Positions 53,301 to 61,625 are shown, counted from the first letter of the stretch. The stretch is DNA of 64,000 nucleotides from Bacteroidota bacterium (GCA_016194975.1 JACQAM010000016.1:62001-126000); one strand, 5' to 3'. Notes: generated by a model not told the origin, from the sequence alone. Translations and numbers: made by a program.

Positions 53301-53606
53301 ATAACCGAATTCGTCAACCGCGCCCACATAAATTATTCCTGTTGCACTGTCGCGAACGATCTGCCGGTTGGCAGCGCCATTTTTTATTTTCACCGATTCC
53401 CATTGCAATCCGTCATAAACAAAAACATCGGAGGTTCCGGCAAAATACATAAGTCCGTTCTCGTCCTGCGTCATTTGCCACATCTGATTGAAGCCCTTGT
53501 ATTCGCGCGGAAGATAATTGCGGATGTAATGAGAGGAGCGCTGCGAAAAAATATTCCCGGCGGAAAAGAGAAAAACAAAAAGAAAAAAATAGCTGTGCCT
53601 GCTCAT
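50373..53606 (-). CDS. Propeller sensor with SpoIIE-type phosphatase domain
   Basis: 1077 residues: signal peptide, two beta-propeller repeats regions of the two-component-regulator type (about 25-660, with AALYLDREKNIWVAHNNGLT), a Y_Y_Y domain (about 685-755, YRLDGLDTNWSAPSNSF, LGEGTYTFRVRATNELG), a membrane helix (about 765-785), a coiled coil, and a C-terminal SpoIIE phosphatase (about 850-1077: SGDFYWYTWR, ACVDCTGHGVPGAFMSLIGN, YLSTDGYADQFGG). In most relatives this extracytoplasmic sensor is linked to a histidine kinase; here the output is a phosphatase. Start ATG overlaps the metZ stop by 4 nt. Confidence 0.92.
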   Translation of the reverse strand: MSRHSYFFLFVFLFSAGNIFSQRSSHYIRNYLPREYKGFNQMWQMTQDENGLMYFAGTSDVFVYDGLQWESVKIKNGAANRQIVRDSATGIIYVGAVDEFGYLERNANGKLHYVSLSAPLDSVKKVFTDVWKIYCLGGKTYFQSSERIFVVKDKKVISTVEPSGENDFALSFTDGKDLYVRERNVGFMKVTSDGKLLATPGGEIFSTLRLLGMIPWKKNEQLLLTGDRGFYLMNDRTDSSGSFYHPFKSDSFLVNSGVLGCLWVNDSTIAVNTRSGIGFYDRQFHLKEIINKTSGLADESIAALYLDREKNIWVAHNNGLTCIAYNSTALFYDDKSGYTGTPCMVYRFNGILYLATSQGLFKKEELNKNNADEIRFVPAATFQTEVWDVRAHMGELFVATSEGLYWMHDGKEEMLNSEYTDYINCSDDNKTIVTGEKGSFSVFEHERGKKPVLVKHYIVAGDELLRMSRIHPAAGEKNIEQVWAVNRFKNILKINFNLNDSVAAVTRYDTSNGLKNIEHYFVESSDTVYFFDVDLAMRYVPALDHGAHSKCFITSKELFDRLYELHTEKIDFPIDNRLNLQAMNDVNGIYFGAEKEKVFAVRYIAGSLFEENGIQFALAEPDHKLWLLSNDLILHAGTADNNRSKKNVAVIIRYVSIGKDSVIMQGTDSSFVVNENEIAYKFNSIAFRYAAPYFMFNEQPKFSYRLDGLDTNWSAPSNSFTKEYNNLGEGTYTFRVRATNELGMIAREATYTFTILPPWYRTWWAYSFYILSFIGLFWISIRISARRLRMQKQKLEVLVSERTAEVVFQKQQIEKQKTELETAYTEIQDSIHYAERIQNAILPVQYEMAAHLPEAFVFFRPRNIVSGDFYWYTWRDNKSFLACVDCTGHGVPGAFMSLIGNTLLNQIIIEKKTDSPDQVLNMLHEGVRHSLKQDTGGETRDGMDIAFVIIDHEKNELHYAGANRALWYVRDGNFNEIKADKFPIAGDQFEEKRIFSGHTVEMKKGDVFYLSTDGYADQFGGERGKKFMVKQFQKVLLGIAGDDMKQQRSIIEKSFLHWKGEHDQVDDVLVIGFRYLN

Positions 53607-54769
53607 TTTGATTTTTCGAGCGCCTGTTCAATGTCGCTCACGATGTCCGTAATATTTTCAAGCCCGGCGGAAACGCGGACAAGGCCCGGCGTAATTCCTG
53701 CAGCGAGGCGTTCTTCCTCCGAAAGTTTCGCGTGCGTAGTGGATGCGGGATGCGTAACGGTGGTGCGTGTGTCACCGAGATTTGCAGTGAGCGAACACAT
53801 TTTTATTGCATCGAGGAATTTTTTTCCCTGCTTCAATCCGCCTTTGAGTTCAAACGTTACGACTCCACCGCCCGCACTCATCTGCCTGCGCGCGATCTCG
53901 TACTGCGGGTGCGAGAGCAGGAACGGATATTTTACCAATGAAATTTCAGGATGATGCTGGAGAAGTCCCGCGAGTTTGTGCGCGTTCTGCGAATGCCGTT
54001 CCATGCGCACATGAAGTGTTTCGAGCGATTTGGAAAGGATCCATGCATTGAAAGCAGATAACGCCGGGCCGGTTGCGCGGCAGAAGAGATAAACTTCCCT
54101 GATGAGTTCTTTTTTTCCGAGTATGGCGCCACCCAGTACGCGTCCCTGTCCGTCGATGAATTTTGTAGCGGAATGCGTAATAAGATGTGCGCCGAACTTT
54201 GCGGGTTGCTGCAGCACTGGTGTTGCAAAACAGTTATCAACATTAAAAAGAAGGTTGTGTTTTAACGCAACCTGCCCCAGGAACTCGAGATCGACAATGT
54301 CGAGGCCCGGATTCGTCGGAGTTTCCACGAAGATCATTTTCGTTTCCGGGCGGATCATGGCTTCCCACGTTTCCGGTTTGTTCACATCAAAATAAGAATA
54401 GGAAATTCCCCACTTCGGAAGATACTTTGTGATGATGGTGTGCGTGGAGCCGAAAATGGAAGAGCAGGCAAGAAGATGATCGCCGCTTTTCAGGAAAGTG
54501 AGAAAGGAAGCGAACACAGCTGACATTCCTGATGCTGTTGCAAATCCCGCTTCTGTTTCTTCGAGCGCGCAGAGTTTGTCGGTGAATTCATCCACATTCG
54601 GATTCGAAAAACGCGAATAGATATTAGCATCGTTCTCATCGGCAAAAGCAGCGCGCATCTGTTCTGCATTATCAAAAACAAAACTTGAAGTAAGATAAAG
54701 CGGAACAGAATGTTCATTTTCGGGTGAACGTTCGTTCTGGATGCGTATAGCTTTTGTTTCCGGTTTCAT
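53603..54769 (-). CDS. metZ: O-acylhomoserine sulfhydrylase (MetZ/MetY-type PLP enzyme)
   Basis: 388 residues from the ATG at 54769. The Cys/Met metabolism PLP fold is evident: EETEAGFATASGMSAVFASF, VETPTNPGLDIVDL, PLP lysine in THSATKFIDGQGRVLGG (about residue 203), and SLETLHVRMERH. It forms homocysteine from an acylated homoserine and sulfide. The metX gene 1.2 kb away supplies the acetylated substrate. MetB, a gamma-synthase, is not excluded by sequence alone. The frame extends eight codons upstream into an inverted repeat, which I reject. The stop overlaps the start of the propeller phosphatase gene by 4 nt. Confidence 0.88.
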   Translation of the reverse strand: MKPETKAIRIQNERSPENEHSVPLYLTSSFVFDNAEQMRAAFADENDANIYSRFSNPNVDEFTDKLCALEETEAGFATASGMSAVFASFLTFLKSGDHLLACSSIFGSTHTIITKYLPKWGISYSYFDVNKPETWEAMIRPETKMIFVETPTNPGLDIVDLEFLGQVALKHNLLFNVDNCFATPVLQQPAKFGAHLITHSATKFIDGQGRVLGGAILGKKELIREVYLFCRATGPALSAFNAWILSKSLETLHVRMERHSQNAHKLAGLLQHHPEISLVKYPFLLSHPQYEIARRQMSAGGGVVTFELKGGLKQGKKFLDAIKMCSLTANLGDTRTTVTHPASTTHAKLSEEERLAAGITPGLVRVSAGLENITDIVSDIEQALEKSK

Positions 54770-54782
54770 TTCTGAGAATTGG

Positions 54783-54839
54783 TTATTGGTCATTGCGAGA
54801 GGTGGCGAAGAAACACACCCAATGACAATTGACCAATAA
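54783..54839. repeat. Short inverted repeat between metZ and the OsmC gene
   Basis: TTATTGGTCATTG (54783-54795) pairs with CAATTGACCAATAA (54826-54839) with one bulged base, around GCGAGAGG...CCAATGAC. The left arm reads as a false MTNNQ N-terminus of metZ. Confidence 0.7.
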
Positions 54840-54844
54840 CAATA

Positions 54845-55267
54845 TTATTTTCCATTCACTAAAACATCCCAGGTAATTTTCGCCCCGGCAAGCTGGAGCG
54901 TTCTTACCACGGAACAATATTTTTCCATTGAGAGTTGTACCGCGCGTTTTGCTTTTGCCGGTTCAATATTTCCGTCGAGTTTGAAAAGCAGGTGAACGGT
55001 TTCCCATAATGCGGGCTCTTTGCCTTTTTCACGTTCGCCATCAATTTCAATTTTAAAATCTTTTATTTCCTGTTTTTGTTTTTTGAGAATGAGAATGACA
55101 TCGATGGCACTGCATCCTCCCGCAGCCATGATCAGCGACTGCATGGGGCTCAAACCATTTCCTTTTCCTCCCGTTTTTACACCGGCATCGAAGACAACTG
55201 TTTTTCCTGTCTCACTTTTTGCTTCGAAATTAAAAGCATCGTCGATGCGCTGTAAAGTAACTTTCAT
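54845..55267 (-). CDS. OsmC/Ohr-family protein
   Basis: 140 residues from the ATG at 55267. The two redox cysteines of the family are present: the first in AAGGCSAIDVI and the second in MEKYCSVVRTL. OsmC/Ohr proteins reduce organic hydroperoxides as homodimers in the cytoplasm. A longer frame to 55414 adds a hydrophobic stretch that is not part of the family and overlaps the divergent lipoprotein promoter, so it is rejected. TATCTTTA, the same -7-like octamer as elsewhere, lies about 20 nt upstream on the minus strand. Confidence 0.88.
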   Translation of the reverse strand: MKVTLQRIDDAFNFEAKSETGKTVVFDAGVKTGGKGNGLSPMQSLIMAAGGCSAIDVILILKKQKQEIKDFKIEIDGEREKGKEPALWETVHLLFKLDGNIEPAKAKRAVQLSMEKYCSVVRTLQLAGAKITWDVLVNGK

Positions 55268-55417
55268 GGGTGGTAAAAAAGGAAAGTAAAGATAGGCGAA
55301 AAAGCCGGCAGGAATAATGCCGATCAGCAGCGATAACCGGAGGAGAAAGCGGAAAGTGATCCGATGCAAACCGATGCTTTTCCTAACTTCGCAATTCAAA
55401 ACAAAACCTGACACACT

Positions 55418-55882
55418 ATGAAAAAATTATTCTTCACACTCCCCGCACTTCTTATTCTCCTTATGACTTCCTGCGGGCCAAAAATGCATAACCCGCTCAT
55501 CGGAAAATGGAAATTCGAAAATATGGCAGCTGCAAAGATCAATGTAACATCGAACGGCGATTCTTCTGCAATGGGACAAGCCGGCGATTCGCTCGCGAAA
55601 GGAATGACTACAATGGCCAATGCACTCACCGGCGTGGGCACTGCATTTGCAACCGGTTTTATGAAAGGATCCATTTATGAATTCAAGGACAACGGAATTG
55701 TTTCTGTTTCCATTCTCTTTGGAACGGACGACAGCAAATACATACTCACACCCGATAACAAAACACTTACCATGACCAAAGACGGGAAAGATGAAGTGTA
55801 CACGGTGACCAAAGTGGATGATAAACAACTCGTACTCACGACGAGCGACGGAATGGAAGAAACGTTCTCAAGACAGAATTAA
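55418..55882 (+). CDS. Small lipoprotein, lipocalin-like
   Basis: 154 residues. Lipobox MTSC (Cys about 19), then a beta-rich mature domain that starts with IGKWKFENMAA and ends with QLVLTTSDGMEETFSR, the pattern of Bacteroidota lipocalin-like or DUF4923-like lipoproteins. The middle is an A/G/M-rich helix (GMTTMANALTGVGTAFATGF) that interrupts the barrel pattern. Ligand unknown. It is divergent from the OsmC gene, followed by a terminator-like repeat. Confidence 0.78.
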   Translation: MKKLFFTLPALLILLMTSCGPKMHNPLIGKWKFENMAAAKINVTSNGDSSAMGQAGDSLAKGMTTMANALTGVGTAFATGFMKGSIYEFKDNGIVSVSILFGTDDSKYILTPDNKTLTMTKDGKDEVYTVTKVDDKQLVLTTSDGMEETFSRQN

Positions 55883-55895
55883 AATTCTAAATTCC

Positions 55896-55971
55896 AAAAA
55901 CCAAATTCCAAATCTTGCGTGCAGGTCACTGCGAGCACAGTGAAACAGTCTTAGTGTGGGATTTGGTTTTT
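55896..55971 (+). terminator. Terminator-like inverted repeat with GATTGC-type core
   Basis: AAAAACCAAAT (55896-55906) pairs with ATTTGGTTTTT (55961-55971), 11 of 11, followed by ATTTTTT. The spacer contains GCAGGTCACTGCGAGCACAG-type palindromic words. It follows the lipoprotein gene and precedes metX by 13 nt. Confidence 0.6.
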
Positions 55972-55984
55972 ATTTTTTCTCAAC

Positions 55985-56995
55985 ATGAGTCTTTCTTCTT
56001 TTACATACGGAGAATTTACAACGGAAGCAGGAATAAAAATCCCTTCGCTCGAACTTGCTTATTGCACGTATGGAAAATTTATTCCGGGAAAAAGCAAAGT
56101 AGTCTGGGTGTGTCATGCACTCACCGCAAGCGCAGAATGTGCCGAATGGTGGCCCGATCTTATTGGAGAAAACAAAGCGATCAACCCGGAAGAATATTTC
56201 ATCATCTGCGTGAATATTCCGTCCTCCTGTTACGGTTCATCGGGGCCCATGACAGAAAATCCGGACACTGGAAATTTATGGTACGGCGATTTTCCTGTTT
56301 TTTCCATTCGCGATATGGTGTGTTCTTTCATTGCACTCCGGAAACATTTAGGAATAGAAAAAATTCATTTACTCATTGGAGGAAGTATGGGCGGATACCA
56401 GTGCGCAGAATGGGCGATCATGGAAAATGAAGTGGTGGAACATCTCGCGCTCGTAGCTACGGGAGCGAAAGAAAGTGCGTGGGGCATTGCCATTCACACC
56501 GCGCAGCGCATCGCTATAGAAATTGATTCTTCTTTCGGAGAAAAAAATAAAGATGCCGGGGCGAAAGGACTCAAGACCGCGCGCGCTATAGGCATGCTCA
56601 CGTACCGCAACTACGCGGCGTTCGTACACACGCAAAACGACGATGATCATCGCACAGAAAATTTCAGCGCCGAATCTTACATTCATTACCAGGGAGAAAA
56701 ATTAGTGAAACGGTTCAATGCCTATTCCTACTGGCTGCTTACTAAAACAATGGATTCGCATAATGTGGGAAGAGACAGGGAAAGTATCAGCGCAGCGTTG
56801 AAAAAAATAAAAGCAAAAACAATCTGTATCGGCATCAGCAGCGATTTTCTTTGCCCGCTGCCGGAGCAGAAATTTCTCGCAGAAAATATTCCGGGAGCAA
56901 AATTCGCAGAGATCGATTCCCCTTTCGGGCACGATGGATTTTTAGTAGAAGGAGAAAAGATTGGGAAGATCGTAAGGGAATTTATTTCATCGTGA
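55985..56995 (+). CDS. metX: Homoserine O-acetyltransferase
   Basis: 336 residues. Alpha/beta hydrolase fold with nucleophile Ser134 in IGGSMGGYQCAEWA, acid in GISSDFLCPLPEQ and His in SPFGHDGFLVE. The oxyanion region HALTASAECAEWW is typical of MetX-type acyltransferases. The reaction transfers acetyl from acetyl-CoA to homoserine, the first committed step of methionine synthesis. Because the acyl preference of MetX enzymes varies, succinyl use cannot be excluded. It pairs functionally with metZ on the opposite strand. Confidence 0.94.
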   Translation: MSLSSFTYGEFTTEAGIKIPSLELAYCTYGKFIPGKSKVVWVCHALTASAECAEWWPDLIGENKAINPEEYFIICVNIPSSCYGSSGPMTENPDTGNLWYGDFPVFSIRDMVCSFIALRKHLGIEKIHLLIGGSMGGYQCAEWAIMENEVVEHLALVATGAKESAWGIAIHTAQRIAIEIDSSFGEKNKDAGAKGLKTARAIGMLTYRNYAAFVHTQNDDDHRTENFSAESYIHYQGEKLVKRFNAYSYWLLTKTMDSHNVGRDRESISAALKKIKAKTICIGISSDFLCPLPEQKFLAENIPGAKFAEIDSPFGHDGFLVEGEKIGKIVREFISS

Positions 56996-57012
56996 AAGGG
57001 TTATGAGTTACG

Positions 57013-57047
57013 GGTTTTGAGTTTGGACACACATCGAACTCAGAACC
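57013..57047. repeat. Short inverted repeat between metX and the PBP gene
   Basis: GGTTTTGAGTT (57013-57023) and AACTCAGAACC (57037-57047) match 10 of 11. It sits 68 nt before the -7 box of the penicillin-binding protein gene. Confidence 0.55.
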
Positions 57048-57114
57048 ACCACGGCACTTATTCATCCGATCTTTACACTTGTCCTTTCTGTTCCCCATCG
57101 CATTTGAATTTCAC

Positions 57115-57122
57115 TACTTTTG
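57115..57122 (+). promoter_or_regulatory. Putative -7 box of the penicillin-binding protein gene
   Basis: TACTTTTG, the same octamer as before lysS, ends 8 nt before the ATG at 57131. No -33 TTG is seen at the right spacing. Confidence 0.4.
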
Positions 57123-57130
57123 ATTCCGGA

Positions 57131-59431
57131 ATGGAAAAGGAAAAATCAGCAGCGGAAACTCCCGCACCGAAAGACGGAAAACCCAAAAAGGCGAATAAAA
57201 AATACCGCTTCATCATCCGTATTTTCTGGATCATCCTGCTCACACCGCTGGTCGGTTTCATCGGTCTTGTCATTGGCATTGCACTCTTTGCCGATCTGCC
57301 GGATATTGAACAACTCCAGAATCCGGAAAGTAATCTTGCTACTGTTGTGTATTCTGCCGATGGAAAAGAGCTCGGACGATTTTATGCAGAGAATCGTGTG
57401 AATGTAAAATTCAAAGACATCGATGGCGACGTGATCCACGCACTCATCGCAACAGAAGACGAACGTTTTTACGATCACTCCGGAATTGATCTGCGAGGAC
57501 TCGGCCGTGCGGTTACAAGTTTCGGTCACGGTGGCGGTGCCTCCACCATCACGCAGCAATTGGCGAAAATGCAATTTCACCAGGAAGAAGCGCAACATGC
57601 AACGTTCTGGGAACGCGTTTACCAGAAACTGAAAGAGTGGATCATTGCCATAAAACTGGAACGGCTTTATACAAAGGAAGAGATCGTTGCATTGTATCTC
57701 AATAAATACGATTTCAATTTCAATGCAGTGGGAATAAAATCGGCGGCGAAAGTTTATTTTTCCAAATCGCAGGATTCATTGAAAGTGGAAGAAGCGGCTT
57801 TGCTCATTGGCATGTGCCAGAACCCATCACGATGGAATCCTATTTTATTTCCCGACAATGCAAAGAAGAGAAGAAATGTGGTGCTGGGACAAATGATGAA
57901 GAACGGATATCTCACGCAGGCGCAATTCGATTCGCTGAAAAATCTTCCCATTGTTATTCATTACAATCCCGAAAGCCACAACGAAGGGCTTGCTCCTTAT
58001 TTCCGCGAATACCTGCGCGATAATTTTATGAAGAAATGGTGCAGCGAACACACGAAGCCCAATGGAAAAGCTTATGACCTGTACCGCGACGGATTGAAAA
58101 TTTATTCTACGATTGATACGCGCATACAGGAATATGCGGAAGCCGCAGTGAGTGAACACATGAAATATTTACAGGGAGAATTTGATAAAGCGCTGAAGCA
58201 GAAAAAAAATGCGCCGTTCTCCTGGAAAGTGAAAAAAGATGAGATCGACCAGATCATGCATTCGGCCATGCTGCGGAGCGATCGGTATCACAACCTGAAA
58301 AAAGGCGGAATGAGCGATGCTGACATTGACAAAAATTTTCACACGAAAATAAGAATGTCAGTTTTTTCCTGGAACGGAGATATTGACACGACTCTGTCGC
58401 CGATGGATTCCATCCGCTATTACAAAGGATTTTTACAAACAGGATTCATGGCAATGGAACCGCAAACGGGTTACATACGAGCGTGGGTGGGAGGAATAAA
58501 TTTCCGCCATTTCAAATTTGATCACGTGAAAGAATCGAAACGGCAAGTGGGTTCTACTTTCAAACCATTCGTGTACGCACTCGCCATACAGGAAGGATAT
58601 TCTCCCTGCGATAAAGTTCCCTGCGTGCGCACGTGTATCACCACCGAAGACAACAAAGAATGGTGTCCCGATAATGCGGGAGGAAAAGCAGATGAGAAAT
58701 ACGAAGGGCAAATGATCTCGCTTCGCAAAGCCCTTGCACTTTCCATCAATTATATTTCTGCATATCTCATGAAACAATTCGGCCCGCGCGCAGTAGTTGA
58801 TTTCGCAAGAAATGTGGGAATCACTTCTCCGCTCGATCCTGTTCCTTCACTTTGCCTGGGTACTGCAGATATTTCTGTTTACGAAATGGTGGGAGCGAAT
58901 TCTACTTTCGTAAATAAGGGAACGTGGATAGAACCGACGTTTGTAACGCGCATCGAAGACAAGAACGGAAGAGTGCTCGAAGATTTCATTCCGAAAAGCC
59001 ACGAAGCGATGAGCGAAGAAAAAGCATACATCATGATCAATCTTATGCAGGGCGTTGTTGATTTCGGAACCGGCGCACGATTGCGAAGCAAATACAAACT
59101 CATGAATCCCATTGCAGGAAAAACAGGAACCACGCAGGAAAATGCAGACGGATGGTTCATGGGACTTACGCCCGATTTGGTTGCCGGCTGCTGGGTGGGA
59201 GGAGAAGACCGCAGTATTCATTTCGATAATATGGAACAAGGACAAGGCGCAGCAATGGCGCTTCCTATATGGGGATTATTTTTTCAGAAAGTTTATGCCG
59301 ATAAAAGTTTAAAAATTTCCAAAGGAGCATTTCCGCGCCCGTCAAAAAAAATTCTCATGGATCTGAATTGTTCGAAGGATGATGATACTGATATTCATGA
59401 TCCGAATGTGGATACGTTGTTTGGTGAGTGA
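57131..59431 (+). CDS. Class A penicillin-binding protein 1A
   Basis: 766 residues from the ATG at 57131. A short basic cytoplasmic end and one membrane helix (about 25-50) are followed by a GT51 glycosyltransferase domain (about 80-270, with EDERFYDHSGIDLRGLGRA, GGASTITQQLAKM and KYDFNFNAVGIKSAAKVYF). The transpeptidase domain (about 420-740) has the catalytic SxxK in VGSTFKPFVYA, SIN in LSINYISAYL and KTGTTQ. It both polymerises and cross-links peptidoglycan. The open frame extends upstream to 57017, but this would read through an inverted repeat and the promoter, so the inner ATG is chosen. Confidence 0.95.
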   Translation: MEKEKSAAETPAPKDGKPKKANKKYRFIIRIFWIILLTPLVGFIGLVIGIALFADLPDIEQLQNPESNLATVVYSADGKELGRFYAENRVNVKFKDIDGDVIHALIATEDERFYDHSGIDLRGLGRAVTSFGHGGGASTITQQLAKMQFHQEEAQHATFWERVYQKLKEWIIAIKLERLYTKEEIVALYLNKYDFNFNAVGIKSAAKVYFSKSQDSLKVEEAALLIGMCQNPSRWNPILFPDNAKKRRNVVLGQMMKNGYLTQAQFDSLKNLPIVIHYNPESHNEGLAPYFREYLRDNFMKKWCSEHTKPNGKAYDLYRDGLKIYSTIDTRIQEYAEAAVSEHMKYLQGEFDKALKQKKNAPFSWKVKKDEIDQIMHSAMLRSDRYHNLKKGGMSDADIDKNFHTKIRMSVFSWNGDIDTTLSPMDSIRYYKGFLQTGFMAMEPQTGYIRAWVGGINFRHFKFDHVKESKRQVGSTFKPFVYALAIQEGYSPCDKVPCVRTCITTEDNKEWCPDNAGGKADEKYEGQMISLRKALALSINYISAYLMKQFGPRAVVDFARNVGITSPLDPVPSLCLGTADISVYEMVGANSTFVNKGTWIEPTFVTRIEDKNGRVLEDFIPKSHEAMSEEKAYIMINLMQGVVDFGTGARLRSKYKLMNPIAGKTGTTQENADGWFMGLTPDLVAGCWVGGEDRSIHFDNMEQGQGAAMALPIWGLFFQKVYADKSLKISKGAFPRPSKKILMDLNCSKDDDTDIHDPNVDTLFGE

Positions 59432-59901
59432 AGAGTACGAAATACGAAAATTCTACTAAAAGTTACGAAATACGAATCGGGGACAAAAATGCTAAGTGCG
59501 AATTGATGCGAAAAAGATTATATGTGTAGATTGTTTTTTCATTGGAAATATCAGGAAATGATATTGAGGAAAATTGCAGTTGTATTAAAAGACAACTCAT
59601 GTGGAACACTTATTCTTTAATAACGAGCAGGGGATAAGCGGCTGGAAAAGCAGGTTAGCCGGGAATCAGAAATTTCTTTCCGGGGATTCGGCAGTTTTCA
59701 TTGATAAATTCCTGTTAAATACCGGCAGAAAACACCCGCTTACCCTTCACTGGATATGTTACCGCAAGATGAGGTGTTATCATTATGATAAGTCGGGGGA
59801 ATTACCATATTAGGAGACGCTGTACAGGTAAGAAATCGCAAAAACTTAATTGTCGAATCCGGTAACACGTTGTATTTTCATTAAAGAATAACAGGCGAAG
59901 A
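59432..59901. other. 470-nt gene-free region with repeat arm
   Basis: After the left repeat arm (59433-59476) the region is AT-rich with no convincing gene. A 70-codon frame at 59601-59813 lacks a plausible product or leader. About 20 nt of A-rich sequence precede the secreted protein ATG at 59902. Confidence 0.6.
59433..59476. repeat. Left arm of a 44-nt inverted-repeat pair
   Basis: Begins GAGTACGAAATACGAAAATT. It matches the reverse complement of 61581-61624 in 42 of 44 positions. Both arms carry the variant AATTCTACTA where the copies at 17433 and 36519 read AAGTTTACTA. It starts 2 nt after the penicillin-binding protein stop codon. Confidence 0.92.
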
Positions 59902-61485
59902 ATGAAATATTTTTATTCATGTTTCTTTTTGTCAATGCTGGGAGTGAACTCAATTTCCCAGTCACTGATGAACGTTGGTATGACTGCGGTTACAAATTAT
60001 CCGCTCGATACTTCAACAGATTATGTGCTTCATGTTTATGATACGAGAAATGTGGTGATCAGCGCTCCGTTTTCCGCAAACTGGTCCATAAATACAATTT
60101 TGCCGGCGACGAATGCAATTTCAAGACAATGGAAGGCATCGAGAATGGGTTCCGTTTTCGGTGTAACAATTGATAATCTCGGTAATATATTTGTTGCAAG
60201 CAGTTTTGTTTATGGCCCTACTCCAGCCGGAACAGCAGGGCCTGGTGGAATTTACAAAGTGAACGCAGCAGATGGAAGTGTGAGCGATTTCGTACTGACC
60301 GATCCGAATCCTTCAAGTTCGAGTGCAACAAAAATTCCGAATACAGGGCCCGGGCTTGGAAATATTACTTACGATAAATGGCATGATCAACTTTTCGTGA
60401 CCAATTTTGAAGACGGAAAGATTTATCGCGTAAGCATGACCGGCGTTATACTGAGCAGGTTTGATCCTTTCGCACCTGATAATGGATTGGCCGGAGCCCC
60501 ACCTTATGGTGATCTGCCCTGGGGTGTTGGCGTTTACAGTGACTACAACGGGGAAGCGAGAGTTTATTTTTCAGATTACACAGAAGATGAGTCAGTGACC
60601 TCTTCCGCATCTTTTCCCTTCGATAACAATTCGGTGTGGTCGGTGGCACTCGATCAGAACGGAGATTTTTCCGGAACGGAACGATTCGAGATCGCCATGC
60701 CGAATTATCTTCTCGAGTCCTATTCAAACCCGGTTTCGAGTTTGAATTTTTCTTCAGCCGGAAAAATGCTTCTCTCCGAAAGAAGCATGGAAAACATAGG
60801 ATATACAAGCGCTCATCTTAGCAGAGATTTTGAATATACTTTCACGGGTGGCGCCTGGAATTTATCTGAATTTTACAACATCGGCAATTACAGCACTTAC
60901 CAGGATTATCATTCCAATAGTGCAGGTGGAGCCGATTTTGCTTATCGTGATTCTGATCCATCAGATTCTCTTAATGGTTGCGAAGAATTGATCTGGACAA
61001 CGGGAGATGCCTTACGATTTCAAGGTTCCAATCCCGATGGCGGTACCGATTATGTTTATGGATTAACCGGAATTCCGGAAGCCGGGAATTCCGGCTCTTC
61101 AACCGGCAGCAATTCTGTCTGCACAAGTTCTTACTACATCGATCTTGATAATGATGTCAGCGATATTCCCAAAAGTAGAATTGGCAGTTGCGCGGTTTTC
61201 CGGAATTGTATTTTCAATCCCTGTGAAAATTATTCCTGTACATTAATAAATGTGGTTACACCAAATGGCGATGCAACAAATGATAAATTCTCAATAGATT
61301 GTATTCAGTCCGACGGATGGAAGCTGGAAGTTTATGACCGCTGGGGATACCGTGTTTTTAAAAGTGATAATTACCATAACGATTGGGATTGTAAGAATCT
61401 TGTCGAAGGAGTTTACTATTATATCCTTACCACTCCCTGTGAAAAAGGCAAAACGTTTACGGGATTTTTTCACCTCATCCGGTAA
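59902..61485 (+). CDS. Secreted beta-propeller-like protein with gliding-type C-terminal domain
   Basis: 527 residues. Signal peptide about 1-19. Repeated beta blades (about 40-400) with IDNLGNIFVASSFVY, YDKWHDQLFVTNFEDGKIYR and GVYSDYNGEARVYFSDY suggest an NHL- or SMP-like propeller. The last 90 residues (VVTPNGDATNDKFSID, WKLEVYDRWGYRVFKSDNYH, GVYYYILTTPCEKGKTFTGF) are a type B gliding/CHU_C sorting domain of T9SS cargo. Six or more Cys residues lie near the C-terminus. It is flanked by the inverted arms at 59433 and 61581. The coding sequence looks more AT-rich than its neighbours; I did not calculate it. Confidence 0.88.
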   Translation: MKYFYSCFFLSMLGVNSISQSLMNVGMTAVTNYPLDTSTDYVLHVYDTRNVVISAPFSANWSINTILPATNAISRQWKASRMGSVFGVTIDNLGNIFVASSFVYGPTPAGTAGPGGIYKVNAADGSVSDFVLTDPNPSSSSATKIPNTGPGLGNITYDKWHDQLFVTNFEDGKIYRVSMTGVILSRFDPFAPDNGLAGAPPYGDLPWGVGVYSDYNGEARVYFSDYTEDESVTSSASFPFDNNSVWSVALDQNGDFSGTERFEIAMPNYLLESYSNPVSSLNFSSAGKMLLSERSMENIGYTSAHLSRDFEYTFTGGAWNLSEFYNIGNYSTYQDYHSNSAGGADFAYRDSDPSDSLNGCEELIWTTGDALRFQGSNPDGGTDYVYGLTGIPEAGNSGSSTGSNSVCTSSYYIDLDNDVSDIPKSRIGSCAVFRNCIFNPCENYSCTLINVVTPNGDATNDKFSIDCIQSDGWKLEVYDRWGYRVFKSDNYHNDWDCKNLVEGVYYYILTTPCEKGKTFTGFFHLIR

Positions 61486-61580
61486 TTCCCGTTCCACCTC
61501 TTTCGGCTTCCACCCCATTTCCATTTCCATCCGCACTTCGTATATTCGCTCTCCCTGCGAAATAGTACCCATTCGTACAT

Positions 61581-61624
61581 TTCGTAATTCGTAACTTTTA
61601 GTAGAATTTTCGTATTTCATACTC
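61581..61624. repeat. Right arm of the 44-nt inverted-repeat pair
   Basis: Reverse complement of the arm at 59433-59476, two mismatches. It ends one nucleotide before the scoA ATG, so any scoA ribosome-binding or promoter -7 region lies within the repeat. Confidence 0.92.
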
Positions 61625-61625
61625 C

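Noticed and set aside
55268-55414. Hydrophobic N-terminal extension of the OsmC protein
   Set aside because: Not part of the OsmC family, and it overlaps the leader of the divergent lipoprotein gene.
57017-57130. 38-residue N-terminal extension of the penicillin-binding protein
   Set aside because: It would read through an inverted repeat and a promoter box; the normal basic N-terminus starts at 57131.
59601-59813. 70-codon open frame between the PBP gene and the secreted protein gene
   Set aside because: No leader, no recognisable domain, AT-rich gap; more likely chance or a remnant.
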